From assembly GCF_018918005.1 (NCBI RefSeq), contig NZ_JAHLPR010000016.1, forward strand, positions 37,208 to 101,207: 64,000 nucleotides of DNA. The letters run 5' to 3'. Positions 1 to 9,195 of the stretch are shown one piece after another. Source of the DNA: Paenibacillus sp. MSJ-34. Lineage in GTDB: Bacteria > Bacillota > Bacilli > Paenibacillales > Paenibacillaceae. The position numbers were made by a program, and so were the translations under genes. Under the pieces are notes generated by a model, which was not told the origin of the DNA, did no database searches, and worked only from the letters and a program-made list of their open reading frames with translations. Every line of letters starts with the position of its first letter. Position 1 is the first letter of the stretch.

Positions 1-198
1 GATGTCGCCCGATTTACCGATGCGGAATCCGCGAAAACTTGGTACCGTACGTTATACGAAACGGCCGCCAAGGAAGCTCAAAGAGCCTCAAAAGGGGAAA
101 AAACGGTGGAAGAAGCGATCGCGGCGGCGATAGAGCAAGGAAAGAAGCTGCTGATCGCCGACCCGAGAACCGGTAAAACGGAGGTGACTGAGCCATGA
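1..198 (+). CDS. Extracellular solute-binding protein, C-terminal part only
   Basis: The open frame enters from the left edge and ends with TGA at 196-198, giving about 65 C-terminal residues. The tail contains a KTVEEAIAAAIEQGKKLL stretch that closely parallels the KKTVEEALKYLQSEGQKRL tail of the next gene, a typical C-terminal helix of family 1 ABC solute-binding proteins. Its stop overlaps the start of the next gene (ATGA), so the two are likely cotranscribed and translationally coupled. The class is inferred from this short piece and the neighbour; the substrate cannot be told. Confidence 0.55.
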   Translation, partial: DVARFTDAESAKTWYRTLYETAAKEAQRASKGEKTVEEAIAAAIEQGKKLLIADPRTGKTEVTEP

Positions 199-1529
199 GA
201 AGATATGGGTTGATCGGTTGGATCTTTTTATTGGCCATTTCGATTTTAGTGGCCGGTTGCGGTTCGAAACAGCCGGCGCCGCAGGAGAAAAAGACGCTGA
301 AAATCGCTTTCCAGAAAGAAGAATATTTCTACAATAGCTATGGCGATTATTTCGAAGCGAAATTTCCAAACGTAAAGATCGAGATCGTGCCGACGGAAGG
401 CATATACGGCGCGGGCGTCGTGAACTCGAACGAAGCGCTGGCAAGCATTGTGCGCGAGCAGAAGCCCGACCTGTTGTTTCTGTCGGCCTTCCAATACCCG
501 TATCTCGTGCAGCAGGAGATGCTCTACGATATGACGCCGCTTGCGGAGAGGGACTTGAAGGATGCCGTGCTTCATCCGCTGGCGATCGAGTGGCTCAGAA
601 CGAACGATCAAGGCAAGCTGTACGGACTCAATCCGGAATTCAACACGAAAGCATTATTTTACAATAAAAGTTTGTTCGACGAATACGGCGTTGAATACCC
701 GCATGACGGTATGACTTGGGAAGAAGTCATTCGTACGGCGGAGCGGTTCTCCGCACGCAAAACGAATGACGATGTGTTCTTCGGTTATCATGAAATGTTC
801 CTGCAGACGCCTTACGATTTGGTTCGCCGCATCGCATATACTCATCGTCTGTCGTATCTTAGCGCCGATCAGAAGCAAGTAACGATCGACACGGAATCGT
901 GGCGGCAAATCTTTCAATTGGTGATCGACGCATTGAAACGCGGCGATTTCCAGCCGCAAATGGTCCAGGGCGATAAGAAAGGGGATGTTACGGTTTACGG
1001 TCCCGAGCATATTGCGCAGATGGATTTGTTTGCCGAGGGCAAAGCCGCCATGACGGTAGACGGCACTTCGCTGATCGGGAGATTGAACGGGAAAACATTC
1101 GAATGGGGAATCGTGACGGAGCCGATCGATCCGGCCAATCCGACGCGGGCGACCGATTACGACGTATATCCGGTGCTTGCCATCGCCGAACAAAGCGAGA
1201 ACAAGGAAACGGCATGGGAAGTGATCCGTTATTTCATGAGCGAGGAATATGCGCGCGTGCATTCGAAAATCGGCCATACGCTTACCACACGGATCGACGG
1301 CAGAGTGCAGGACGATCTGAATTTGGATCCGTTCTACAAATTGCAGACGGGCGATTTCGAATTGCCAACTTACCAAGGCATCGTGTTCCTGTTCGACGAT
1401 CTATTGAACGAACAAATTGCGGAAGTCGTCCAAGGCAAGAAGACCGTCGAGGAGGCGTTGAAATATTTGCAGTCGGAAGGGCAAAAGCGTCTGGACGAAG
1501 CGTGGATCGAGAAAGAAGCCGCAAAATGA
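195..1529 (+). CDS. ABC transporter solute-binding lipoprotein
   Basis: A 444-residue protein with a lipoprotein signal: two Arg, a hydrophobic stretch and the lipobox VAGC with Cys22, so it should be anchored to the outer face of the membrane. The body has the size and pattern of family 1 solute-binding proteins of carbohydrate-type ABC importers (NTKALFYNKSLFDEYG, then a late WEVIRYFMSEEYA helix). The ATG overlaps the stop of the upstream binding-protein fragment. No permease or ATPase gene follows, so the partner transporter is outside the window or the protein has a sensory role. The substrate is unknown. Confidence 0.85.
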   Translation: MRRYGLIGWIFLLAISILVAGCGSKQPAPQEKKTLKIAFQKEEYFYNSYGDYFEAKFPNVKIEIVPTEGIYGAGVVNSNEALASIVREQKPDLLFLSAFQYPYLVQQEMLYDMTPLAERDLKDAVLHPLAIEWLRTNDQGKLYGLNPEFNTKALFYNKSLFDEYGVEYPHDGMTWEEVIRTAERFSARKTNDDVFFGYHEMFLQTPYDLVRRIAYTHRLSYLSADQKQVTIDTESWRQIFQLVIDALKRGDFQPQMVQGDKKGDVTVYGPEHIAQMDLFAEGKAAMTVDGTSLIGRLNGKTFEWGIVTEPIDPANPTRATDYDVYPVLAIAEQSENKETAWEVIRYFMSEEYARVHSKIGHTLTTRIDGRVQDDLNLDPFYKLQTGDFELPTYQGIVFLFDDLLNEQIAEVVQGKKTVEEALKYLQSEGQKRLDEAWIEKEAAK

Positions 1530-1633
1530 ACTGCTCTCGGCGCCGGTTAGTCCGATAATATGTTATAATTTTCCCACATACCATGTATGTGGGTTTTATT
1601 ATATCCATGAGATACGGTTAGGAGTGTTCTATC

Positions 1634-2638
1634 GTGAAACGAAAACCGCAAGTGCTCGTCATCAGCAAATTGGAGCCGCCTGTCTATCAATCGATAGCCG
1701 AAGTTTGCGACATCGTGTCGTTGCGGCGGGCCGCTCCCGATTTTGGGCAACAATTGGCGGCATGCCTGCCGCAAATCGAAGGCATCATCGGCTCGGGCTT
1801 TCCGGTTGACGCCGCCTTGCTGCGCGAAGCGCCCAATCTTCGCGTTGTCAGCAATATTAGCGTAGGATATGAAAATTTGAATATTGTAGATATGACCGCG
1901 CATGGCGTTATGGCTACCAATACTCCCGATGTGCTCACGGAGACTACGGCGGATCTAATATTCGGTCTCATGCTTGCCGCCGCGCGCAGAATACCGGAGC
2001 TGGACCGGTATGTGAAGGAAGGCAACTGGAACAAATCGATCGGCAAGGAACGGTTCGGACTGGACGTTTACGGGAAAACGCTCGGAATCATCGGAATGGG
2101 GCGGATCGGCGCGGCCGTCGCCAGAAGGGCGAAACTCGGATTTCGCATGCCGGTGCTCTATTATAACCGTTCGCGCAACGAAGCGGTCGAGGCGGAAATC
2201 GGCGCAGTTTATACTTCGATGCCCGAATTGCTCGGTCAATCGGACTTTGTTTGCCTTATGGCGCCTTACTCGCCGGAAGCGGGAGTCTTGATCGGCGAGA
2301 AGGAATTTGATCTGATGAAAAAAACGGCGGTATTCGTCAACGGTTCCCGAGGGAAAAACGTGGACGAGCATGCGCTCGTTCGCGCATTGGAAAGCGGGCG
2401 CATCGCTGCGGCCGGCCTGGACGTCTACGAAAAAGAGCCGCTCGGGCCTCCGCATCCGCTGCTCGAGATGGATCATGCCGTTACACTGCCCCATATCGGT
2501 TCGGCTACCTACGACACACGATTGGAAATGCAAAAATTGGCTGCCCAAAACTTGCTCTGCGGCATTCAAGGGACGAAGCCGCCGAGTTTAATCAATGAAG
2601 ATGTTTGGCTAAAACGCGCGCAAATGGGCAATTTATAA
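1634..2638 (+). CDS. D-isomer specific 2-hydroxyacid dehydrogenase
   Basis: A 334-residue NAD(P)-dependent enzyme of the glyoxylate/hydroxypyruvate reductase or D-glycerate dehydrogenase family. The nucleotide-binding motif GMGRIGAAVARRA lies near residue 153. The catalytic Arg (NGSRGKNVDE), Glu (DVYEKEP) and His (PHIGSAT) are all present and in order. It starts with GTG at 1634 behind GGAG at 1621-1624. The likely reaction is reversible reduction of a 2-keto acid such as hydroxypyruvate or glyoxylate; the exact substrate cannot be read from sequence. It appears to be a single transcription unit ahead of the spore coat genes. Confidence 0.88.
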   Translation: MKRKPQVLVISKLEPPVYQSIAEVCDIVSLRRAAPDFGQQLAACLPQIEGIIGSGFPVDAALLREAPNLRVVSNISVGYENLNIVDMTAHGVMATNTPDVLTETTADLIFGLMLAAARRIPELDRYVKEGNWNKSIGKERFGLDVYGKTLGIIGMGRIGAAVARRAKLGFRMPVLYYNRSRNEAVEAEIGAVYTSMPELLGQSDFVCLMAPYSPEAGVLIGEKEFDLMKKTAVFVNGSRGKNVDEHALVRALESGRIAAAGLDVYEKEPLGPPHPLLEMDHAVTLPHIGSATYDTRLEMQKLAAQNLLCGIQGTKPPSLINEDVWLKRAQMGNL

Positions 2639-2668
2639 TTGATTACGATTACGGGAGGAATGACAACG

Positions 2669-2902
2669 TTGCAAACTCAGCAGTCCGGGCAAAATCAGCC
2701 CCAAATGACGCCCAATCGAAACCAATTGTCGGAGAAGGAATTGCTTTATTTGAAAGACTTCTTATCTTGGGAGCTGCTCGCGATGAAAAAATGCAATGAC
2801 AATGCAAATCGCTGCACCGATCCGCAAATGAAGACGCTCATGATGCAAGCCGGCCAGAAGCATCAGCAGCATTACGACACGCTGCTCGCGCATTTACAAT
2901 AA
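2669..2902 (+). CDS. Small spore coat protein (CotF-like)
   Basis: About 77 residues, Gln/Asn-rich at the N-terminus, then a helical segment (LSEKELLYLKDFLSWELLAMKK) with Cys, and a C-terminal HQQHYDTLLAHLQ helix as in coat proteins of the CotF group. An in-frame ATG lies at 2660, but the GGGAGG at 2653-2658 sits only one base before it. TTG at 2669 has normal spacing and is chosen. It lies directly before a second coat gene in the same direction. It is probably made in the mother cell during sporulation; no sigma-E or sigma-K promoter was verified. Confidence 0.7.
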   Translation: MQTQQSGQNQPQMTPNRNQLSEKELLYLKDFLSWELLAMKKCNDNANRCTDPQMKTLMMQAGQKHQQHYDTLLAHLQ

Positions 2903-2923
2903 GAAGACAAAGGAGAGACTCAA

Positions 2924-3256
2924 ATGGCGACGCAAATTGCAATGCCCCAATCCGGCCAACTTCCGCAAGTAAAAGGCCCGGAAATGAATGACCGCGATTT
3001 GATCAACGATTTGTTGGCACAGGAAAAATATTTATGTTCGGGCTATAGCGTAGGGTTGAATGAAATGCAGAATCCGAAGCTGCATGAAGCGGTGCAAGGA
3101 ATATTGAACGATACGCATACATGTCAATTCCAGTTGTTCGACATGATGTTTCAAAAAGGCTGGTACAAAATGAAAGCCGCCGATCAACAGGAAATTGCCC
3201 AGGCGCATAAGCAGTTCACCGATTATAAAACCCAATTTCCGACGTTTACGCCATAA
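2924..3256 (+). CDS. Spore coat protein, CotF family
   Basis: A 110-residue protein with the Coat F domain pattern: NDRDLINDLLAQEKYL, then a second helix ending in LNDTHTCQFQLFDMMFQKGWY. The family includes the B. subtilis coat protein CotF. Its ATG follows AAAGGAGAGA, and it sits 21 bases after the smaller coat gene, so the two form a pair. A strong terminator follows. This gene is the clearest sign that the organism forms endospores. Confidence 0.85.
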   Translation: MATQIAMPQSGQLPQVKGPEMNDRDLINDLLAQEKYLCSGYSVGLNEMQNPKLHEAVQGILNDTHTCQFQLFDMMFQKGWYKMKAADQQEIAQAHKQFTDYKTQFPTFTP

Positions 3257-3261
3257 CGGAC

Positions 3262-3310
3262 AAACCGCGCAGGCAGCCGCGATCGATGCGGCAAGCTTGC
3301 GCGGTTTTAT
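3262..3310 (+). terminator. Rho-independent terminator after the coat genes
   Basis: A perfect 10-base inverted repeat (AAACCGCGCA at 3262-3271, TGCGCGGTTT at 3298-3307) ends in TTTT. It lies between the coat genes and the convergent helD-like gene and may serve both directions. Confidence 0.8.
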
Positions 3311-3324
3311 ATTGCCGGATTCGT

Positions 3325-5481
3325 TTAACCGGCAAAGCCGGGATCGATAAAAGGCGTCAACTGTCCGTCGTATACGATCCGCAATTCGTGAAGCGCGCGG
3401 GTGCAGCCGACGTACAGCAATTTGGCGTCGATGGCCCCGTCCCGGTAACGATGCGCGTCGGCGTCCATCACGATGACGGCATCGAACTCCAGACCTTTGG
3501 ACAAATAGACGGGCAGGACGGATACGCCCCCGCGGTATTCGCTCTCGCTCCCGTCGATTAGATGTGCGTCTTGCCCCATCGTCTGCAGGAGGGCGTAAAG
3601 CTCCTTCGCTTCCTGCAGCGTCCTCGTCAGCAGCGCTGCCGTATTGTATTGTTCCCGGCGAAATTGTTCGAGCGCATCCCTGATCAGTTCCGGCCTCCGT
3701 TCGGCGCCGGCGCGAATGAGCTGCACTTGCCGCCCGCTCCGGAATACCGGAACGGCGAGCAGGTCGGTTCCGACTCCGCGCGATAATATCGTATTGGCAA
3801 ATTCGATAATCTCCATCGTCGAGCGATAGCTTCGGGTCAAGGAGAAGTAGGCGGTCTCGCTTTCTTGAAACAGGGACTGCATCTCGCTCCAATGATGGAT
3901 GCCCTGATAGGCATGAATGCCTTGCGACAAATCTCCTAATATCGTAAAGGAGTGATTGCGCACGAAACGATCCAATACGGCGATTTGAAAAGGAGAGAAG
4001 TCTTGAGCCTCGTCGATGACGATATGATCGAATTGCGCATCGCCGGAAATGCCGTGTAACTCGACATGAATATATAACAGCGCCGCCAAATCTTCCGTCT
4101 GAATCCGTTTATTCCGCAGCGCTTTGCCGGTCTCTTCCCAAACGGCCGCGGGAATGAGCCCCGACCTTTCCTCCGGCCAATCGCCGCTCCGTTTATGATC
4201 CGTAAAAATGGCCTTATAAAAAGAAAAAGCGTCGAGCTCGGGCCATTTTTTCGCATATGCCTTGATGCGCTGCGCCGACTTTTTCTTCTTTTCCTTCAGC
4301 TCCGCTTTCGATTGTTCGTTTTTGAGCTCCATTTCCGTCCAACGCGCGATTCTCGCCATGACGCGTTCTTTGCGTTTGGCGAGCGCGTAATGCTTATACT
4401 CCGTATGGAACCATTCCCGGATCGTCGCATAGGGCAATACGGCTCCGTCCCAAGGGGAATAGTCGGCCTCCGGAACGGCGCGCTCCTCGGCGCAGGCCAA
4501 GCATCGATCGATCAACGTACGGAAACGAATCGAGCCTTTGTAGCGGCCGGATACCGAATCGTTCAATTCGGGACGGCGGTCCGGAGATCCGAACCAATAG
4601 GCATGCCGTTCCGCCGGATCCGCGAGCGACGCGTCCGGTTCGAGCAATTCCATCGCCCAATCCGCAAACGTCCGCTGTTGAATATTGCCGACGCCCAGTT
4701 CGGGCAGTACGTCGGAAATATAGTCGAGGAACATATCGTTCGGTGCGAAAATGATCATTTTCTCCGCCCGAACCTGTTCCTGGTATTGATACAACAAGTA
4801 GGCGAGCCGATGCAGCGCGACCGTCGTCTTGCCGCTTCCCGCCACCCCTTGAATCATTAAAGCCGTATTCTTGGCGGCGCGAATGATCGAATCCTGTTCC
4901 GCTTGAATGGTAGAGACGATATCCCGCAGCCGGTTATCCTTATTTTCGCCCAACCGGTACAACAGAAATTCGTCCGATACGGCGGGTTGATCGCTTTCCC
5001 GGTTATAGGTGTCTACAACCCGCTGCAAGACCCGTTCGCGAATGACCAGGTTTCGCTTTAAAGAGACGAGCCCTTCGATGATGCCTTCCGGTGCCTGATA
5101 GGCGGCGGGACCGTCGCCTCCCGTAAACGAGTAGAACAGGCTGGCGATCGGCGCGCGCCAATCGATGACGAGCGGGTTGCCGCTCTCGTCCTCCTCTTCG
5201 TTCCCGCTCCGGTTGACGCCGATTTTGCCGATATAGAGCGGTGCGGTCCGATTCTGGTCCGAAGCCTGGAAATCGATGCGGCCGAAATAAGGTTCGTTGT
5301 ACGCTTTGGCAAGCCGGTTCCGCCGCATTTCCCGGTTCTCTTCCAGCATTTGTTCCGTAAAATCGGGTCCGGCATAAACGGGGATATTCCGCAATCGTTG
5401 CAATTGGCGGTCGATTTCTTGCTTCGTTTCTTCAAGTCGATGCAACTCTTCTTGATAGGCACTTTGAAACGTGTCGTTCAC
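3325..5481 (-). CDS. helD: HelD-like UvrD/Rep superfamily 1 helicase
   Basis: A 718-residue protein with a helical N-terminus, Walker A GVAGSGKTTVALHR near residue 215, Walker B HIVIDEAQDFSPFQ and the late motif VGCTRALHEL. This is the layout of HelD, the Bacillota factor that binds RNA polymerase and uses ATP to free stalled or DNA-bound enzyme, rather than a replicative helicase. B. subtilis HelD is somewhat longer (about 770 residues). It starts with GTG at 5481 behind a consensus AGGAGGT. It is monocistronic and convergent with the coat genes. Paenibacillaceae often carry several HelD paralogues, so the symbol marks the family. Confidence 0.85.
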   Translation of the reverse strand: MNDTFQSAYQEELHRLEETKQEIDRQLQRLRNIPVYAGPDFTEQMLEENREMRRNRLAKAYNEPYFGRIDFQASDQNRTAPLYIGKIGVNRSGNEEEDESGNPLVIDWRAPIASLFYSFTGGDGPAAYQAPEGIIEGLVSLKRNLVIRERVLQRVVDTYNRESDQPAVSDEFLLYRLGENKDNRLRDIVSTIQAEQDSIIRAAKNTALMIQGVAGSGKTTVALHRLAYLLYQYQEQVRAEKMIIFAPNDMFLDYISDVLPELGVGNIQQRTFADWAMELLEPDASLADPAERHAYWFGSPDRRPELNDSVSGRYKGSIRFRTLIDRCLACAEERAVPEADYSPWDGAVLPYATIREWFHTEYKHYALAKRKERVMARIARWTEMELKNEQSKAELKEKKKKSAQRIKAYAKKWPELDAFSFYKAIFTDHKRSGDWPEERSGLIPAAVWEETGKALRNKRIQTEDLAALLYIHVELHGISGDAQFDHIVIDEAQDFSPFQIAVLDRFVRNHSFTILGDLSQGIHAYQGIHHWSEMQSLFQESETAYFSLTRSYRSTMEIIEFANTILSRGVGTDLLAVPVFRSGRQVQLIRAGAERRPELIRDALEQFRREQYNTAALLTRTLQEAKELYALLQTMGQDAHLIDGSESEYRGGVSVLPVYLSKGLEFDAVIVMDADAHRYRDGAIDAKLLYVGCTRALHELRIVYDGQLTPFIDPGFAG

Positions 5482-5626
5482 TTTCAGTTACCTCCTAAGA
5501 ATTTTTCCTCTTTGTCTGAAAAGAGTAAATAATATATCATATCTGCCAATGAAAAGCAATGAATTCCGATAGAGACGCATAATTTTTCAAAAAAATGGGA
5601 CGATATGGTGGAAGGAAGGTGGAGCT

Positions 5627-6301
5627 ATGTGCAGAAGATTTTCGTTGACGGCCGATTTGGAGGAAATACAACAATATTTTCAAATCGATAAAGTGATGGT
5701 TCATTATAAAAACAGGTATAATATCGCTCCGACGCAGGAAGTGTCCGTTGTGTTGTCAGAACGGGGAGAACGCTGTTTGGATTCGTATCGTTGGGGCTTT
5801 TTCCCTTTTTGGGGCCGGGATGCGATCAACGCCGACTTTCGCTCGGTCGAGGAAAATCCGGCCTACCGCAAGATGGTGGACCGGCAGCGCTGCGTCATTC
5901 CTTGCAGCGGGATGTATTACTGGAAGGAAGTGGGCAGGAAACGTTATCCGGTACGGGTCGTTATGCGCAGCGGCAACGTATTCGGCATTGCAGGATTTTA
6001 CGAAGTATGGAGAGATACGCGCAAAGAGGAATTTCGCACATTCACGATTTTGACGACGGATCCGAACCCGCTCATTCGGGAATTCGACCGGAGAATGCCG
6101 GTCATCTTGGAACGGGACGCCATGGAGGAATGGCTCGACACCGGAATCACGGACAAACGGCATTTGCATTCTTTGATGAAATCGTACGACGCTTCTCAAA
6201 TGCTTGCTTATCCGGTCTCGCCCATCGTCAGCAACGAATGGCAGGATAATTCCGAATGCGTGGAGAAGATGGACGTTAACCTGGCTTGGGTGAAAGAGTG
6301 A
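5627..6301 (+). CDS. SRAP-domain protein (YedK/HMCES family) lacking catalytic Glu and His
   Basis: A 224-residue SRAP-fold protein. Typical members use Cys2 to form a stable thiazolidine crosslink with abasic sites in single-stranded DNA. Cys2 is kept (MCRRF), as are the NIAPTQ motif and the Asn of INADFRS. Two other active-site positions differ. The Glu of the usual GxFEWK reads GMYYWK, and the His of the usual IHDR(M)P reads EFDRRMP. It may still capture abasic sites through Cys2 but with altered release chemistry, or bind DNA without crosslinking. The start ATG at 5627 is fixed by the need for Cys at position 2, and GGAAGG and GGAG precede it. Confidence 0.85.
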   Translation: MCRRFSLTADLEEIQQYFQIDKVMVHYKNRYNIAPTQEVSVVLSERGERCLDSYRWGFFPFWGRDAINADFRSVEENPAYRKMVDRQRCVIPCSGMYYWKEVGRKRYPVRVVMRSGNVFGIAGFYEVWRDTRKEEFRTFTILTTDPNPLIREFDRRMPVILERDAMEEWLDTGITDKRHLHSLMKSYDASQMLAYPVSPIVSNEWQDNSECVEKMDVNLAWVKE

Positions 6302-6312
6302 AGAGACGGATC

Positions 6313-6345
6313 GGAGGGATGCGGATGCGCAGATCCCTCCTTTAT
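6313..6345 (+). terminator. Terminator-like hairpin after the SRAP gene
   Basis: GGAGGGAT at 6313-6320 pairs with ATCCCTCC at 6333-6340 and is followed by TTTATAT. The small minus-strand gene also ends close by. Confidence 0.6.
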
Positions 6346-6357
6346 ATGCAAGGGAGA

Positions 6358-6555
6358 TTATCGGTTTGGCGAGCGCAATTGTTGCGGCTTGGCAGCCGGT
6401 AATCTCTTTTTTTGCGTCTGCCGGCGAATCTTCGGGAGGCTCGCCATTACGCGAAACCATCCGGAACGATCCAGACGATCGATCTCATGACGCTCGAACT
6501 CGGCGTTTTTTTCTATAAAGTAAGGATGTTGCAGCATGACGTTTCTCACCACCAT
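6358..6555 (-). CDS. Small basic protein of unknown function
   Basis: A 65-residue frame on the minus strand, rich in Arg/Lys near its end. Its ATG is preceded by AAAGGA at sensible spacing, which supports real translation. It fills the gap between the SRAP gene and the SgrR-like gene and points away from the latter. I do not recognise the family. The sequence has one short hydrophobic run but no clear membrane segment. Confidence 0.4.
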   Translation of the reverse strand: MVVRNVMLQHPYFIEKNAEFERHEIDRLDRSGWFRVMASLPKIRRQTQKKRLPAAKPQQLRSPNR

Positions 6556-6655
6556 TTTTTCATTTCCTTTTTGTTACATTCAATGTATCATGATAAAAGT
6601 GGCATAAAAATGGTATAGTTAGTGTATATATTTCCCCTTTTAGGTGGTGAGGCCA

Positions 6656-8494
6656 ATGCAATTATTGATTCAATATCATCAATTATACGTCAACCTGTCT
6701 TCCGACAGCGTGAAAGAAGAAATTCCGGTTACGCTGGAACAATTGGCGAACGTGCTTTATTGTTCTTTGCGCAACGTACGTTTCATATTGAAGAAAATGG
6801 AGCATGCCGGTTGGATTTGCTGGACGGCGGGAAGAGGCAGAGGAAACCGTTCGCAGCTTACGCTGCTGGTGTCGGCAGACGAGTTGATCGTTCGGGAAAT
6901 GAAATCGCTGCTAGCGCGCGGCAATATTAAAGCGGCAATGGAATTGATTCGGCTGCCGGATGTCGGCGAAGCGGCCAAAGCGTATTTTGCCGGTTGGATG
7001 ACGGATCATTTCGGATACGAAGAACTGCATGAGGACGGCAAGAAGCTCGATATTTTGCGTTTTCCCGTTCCCCGCAAAATCACAACCCTCAATCCGGTAG
7101 AGGTGCAATATGCGATCGATCAGTCGTTAGTCAATCATATTTTCGATACGCTCGTCCGCTATGATCCGCAGAAACGCACGGTACTGCCGCATATTGCTTA
7201 TCATTGGGAGGTCAATGAGGAACGAACCTTGTGGACGTTATATTTGCGCAAAGGGATTCGGTTTCATTCCGGGAAAGAGCTGCAGGCAAGAGACGTGGCT
7301 TATTCCTTGTCCCGCAGCAAACATAGATTTGATTTGCCGAGCAGTTGGCTGTTCAACCTCATATGCGAGCTGCGAATCTTCGATCCGTATGCGCTGCAAA
7401 TCCAATTACGCTCGCCCAATTATTTGTTTTTGCGATTTCTGGCTTCATCGGAAATGGCAATCGTACCGGAAGCGGAGCGCGGCGGCGAAGAGGCGGGAAC
7501 ATGGAAACCGATCGGGACCGGCCCGTACCGGGTGAAGCATTACGATGAATACAACTGCGTTCTGGAGGCGTTTCCGGATTATTTCCTCGGCCGCTCCCAA
7601 TTGGATCGGATCGACATTTGGGCCGTCCCGGAGGAAATCTCGATCTCGGAACAGACAAAGAAGGAAATGCATCTGCTCGTTAGCCATGGCAACCGCAACA
7701 TTATTCCGCCTTCCGCGGATTGGAAGGCCGAATCGCGGCTGGAAACCGGCTGCAATCTATTGACTTTCAATATGAAAAAGCCGGGGCCGCATCAGCATCC
7801 TTGCTTCCGCCAAGCGGTTCATCATGCCATCGACCGGGATGGAATGGCGGCCTATATCGGCGGCGAACGTCCCGCTTTTCCGGCCCAAGGGTTTCTGGCA
7901 CAGGCCGAGGAGGGGGGAGAAGATCCCGCATTCGATAGGGAGCTCGCGAAAGTGCTGCTGCGCAGCGCCGATTATAAGGGAGAAACGCTGCAGTTGCATT
8001 TGACGGCTTGGCATGAGCCGTCGGGACGTTGGCTGCAGCGGCAGTGCGCCGAAGCGGGCATTCAAATCGAAATCGTCGTGCTGCCGGTAGCGGAAATGTT
8101 CCGCTCCGACCGGTTGCGGGAGGCCGATCTTTCGTTGTTCGGCATCGTCGCCTGGGAAGATATCGACCTTTCGTTTTTGGATATGTATCAGTCTCCTTCT
8201 TCGATTAGAGCTCACTTGTCCGAGCCTTTAATGCGGAAGTTGGACCGCCTCGCCGACAAAATATTGCAAGAACCGGAACATAGCGGACGCGTTCGCAACA
8301 TTCAAAGAATCGAATCGCTGATCCGGGATAGCCATGAAGTGCTGTTCCTATTGCATCGCACGCAGCAAATCATGTTCAATCCGATGATGCGCGGCGTAAG
8401 ATTAAACCCGAACGGCTGGATCGATTTCACCAAAGTTTGGTTTCAACCGGGCATGAAGGAACCGTGGATCTATTATTCGGAAGAATCGCAATGA
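6656..8494 (+). CDS. SgrR-family regulator with periplasmic-binding-like domain
   Basis: A 612-residue protein from ATG 6656 (AGGTGG at 6642-6647). The first 110 residues form a winged-helix DNA-binding region of the SgrR N-terminal type (VTLEQLANVLYCSLRNVRFILKKME). The rest resembles family 5 (oligopeptide type) solute-binding proteins but without a signal peptide, so it acts in the cytosol as a ligand sensor. E. coli SgrR controls the sugar-phosphate stress RNA sgrS; Bacillota relatives often control transporters. The downstream VTT protein and the ABC exporter are possible targets, which is inference from position only. Confidence 0.8.
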   Translation: MQLLIQYHQLYVNLSSDSVKEEIPVTLEQLANVLYCSLRNVRFILKKMEHAGWICWTAGRGRGNRSQLTLLVSADELIVREMKSLLARGNIKAAMELIRLPDVGEAAKAYFAGWMTDHFGYEELHEDGKKLDILRFPVPRKITTLNPVEVQYAIDQSLVNHIFDTLVRYDPQKRTVLPHIAYHWEVNEERTLWTLYLRKGIRFHSGKELQARDVAYSLSRSKHRFDLPSSWLFNLICELRIFDPYALQIQLRSPNYLFLRFLASSEMAIVPEAERGGEEAGTWKPIGTGPYRVKHYDEYNCVLEAFPDYFLGRSQLDRIDIWAVPEEISISEQTKKEMHLLVSHGNRNIIPPSADWKAESRLETGCNLLTFNMKKPGPHQHPCFRQAVHHAIDRDGMAAYIGGERPAFPAQGFLAQAEEGGEDPAFDRELAKVLLRSADYKGETLQLHLTAWHEPSGRWLQRQCAEAGIQIEIVVLPVAEMFRSDRLREADLSLFGIVAWEDIDLSFLDMYQSPSSIRAHLSEPLMRKLDRLADKILQEPEHSGRVRNIQRIESLIRDSHEVLFLLHRTQQIMFNPMMRGVRLNPNGWIDFTKVWFQPGMKEPWIYYSEESQ

Positions 8495-8531
8495 TCATCG
8501 TTATCGGCTCTATCATAAGGGGGCTTAGCCT

Positions 8532-9158
8532 ATGCTTATAGATATAGATTTCAAATCTGTCTTTACGGAACAAAATATTTTCATGTGGCTGGAGCAATAC
8601 CGGTCCTACGGTCCGCTCCCGGGCATTCTGCTGACGTTTCTGAAATCGTTCGTGCCGCCGTTGCCGACGATCGTGCTGGTGGGGGCCAATGCCGCCGCTT
8701 ATGGCCTTTGGCTCGGATTTCTCTATTCTTGGATCGGCATCGTCGCCGGCTGTCTTGCATCTTTTCTCATCATTCGGAAAATTGCGGGCCATCGCTTCAT
8801 CGAACGCTGGTCCCGGAAGCCGAAAGTGCAAAAAAGTATGGTCTGGATTCGCCGCAATGCGTTCAGCTACGTGTTTGTGCTTAGCATTTTCCCGGTCGGT
8901 CCGTTTGTGCTTGTCAATGCCGCCGCGGCCGTGGCGAAGATGTCGGCGCGATCGTTTCTCGTCGCCATTGTGTTCGGGAAAGCGATTATGGTATTTACCG
9001 TCTCGCTGATCGGACACGACATTTCGCAATTTATCCGCTATCCGGAAAAAATCGTTTACGTGCTGCTCTTTTTGTTCGTTTCCTGGTTTTTGTGCAAAAA
9101 GATAGAGAGCCGGTTGACGCGGCAAGAACTAGAGACTCGATCGGAAGCGCAAGGATAG
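8532..9158 (+). CDS. VTT-domain (TVP38/TMEM64, DedA-like) membrane protein
   Basis: A 208-residue integral membrane protein with four or five hydrophobic segments and the VTT-domain signature region around LKSFVPPLPTIVLVGANAAAYG and FPVGPFVLVNAAAAVAKM. Members of this superfamily are implicated in lipid scrambling and membrane homeostasis. The ATG follows AAGGGG. It lies 37 bases after the SgrR-like gene and 37 before the ABC exporter pair, so all four could share a transcript. Confidence 0.8.
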   Translation: MLIDIDFKSVFTEQNIFMWLEQYRSYGPLPGILLTFLKSFVPPLPTIVLVGANAAAYGLWLGFLYSWIGIVAGCLASFLIIRKIAGHRFIERWSRKPKVQKSMVWIRRNAFSYVFVLSIFPVGPFVLVNAAAAVAKMSARSFLVAIVFGKAIMVFTVSLIGHDISQFIRYPEKIVYVLLFLFVSWFLCKKIESRLTRQELETRSEAQG

Positions 9159-9195
9159 AACGAGTATCATTCTATTTTGAGCAAAGGAGTTTTCT

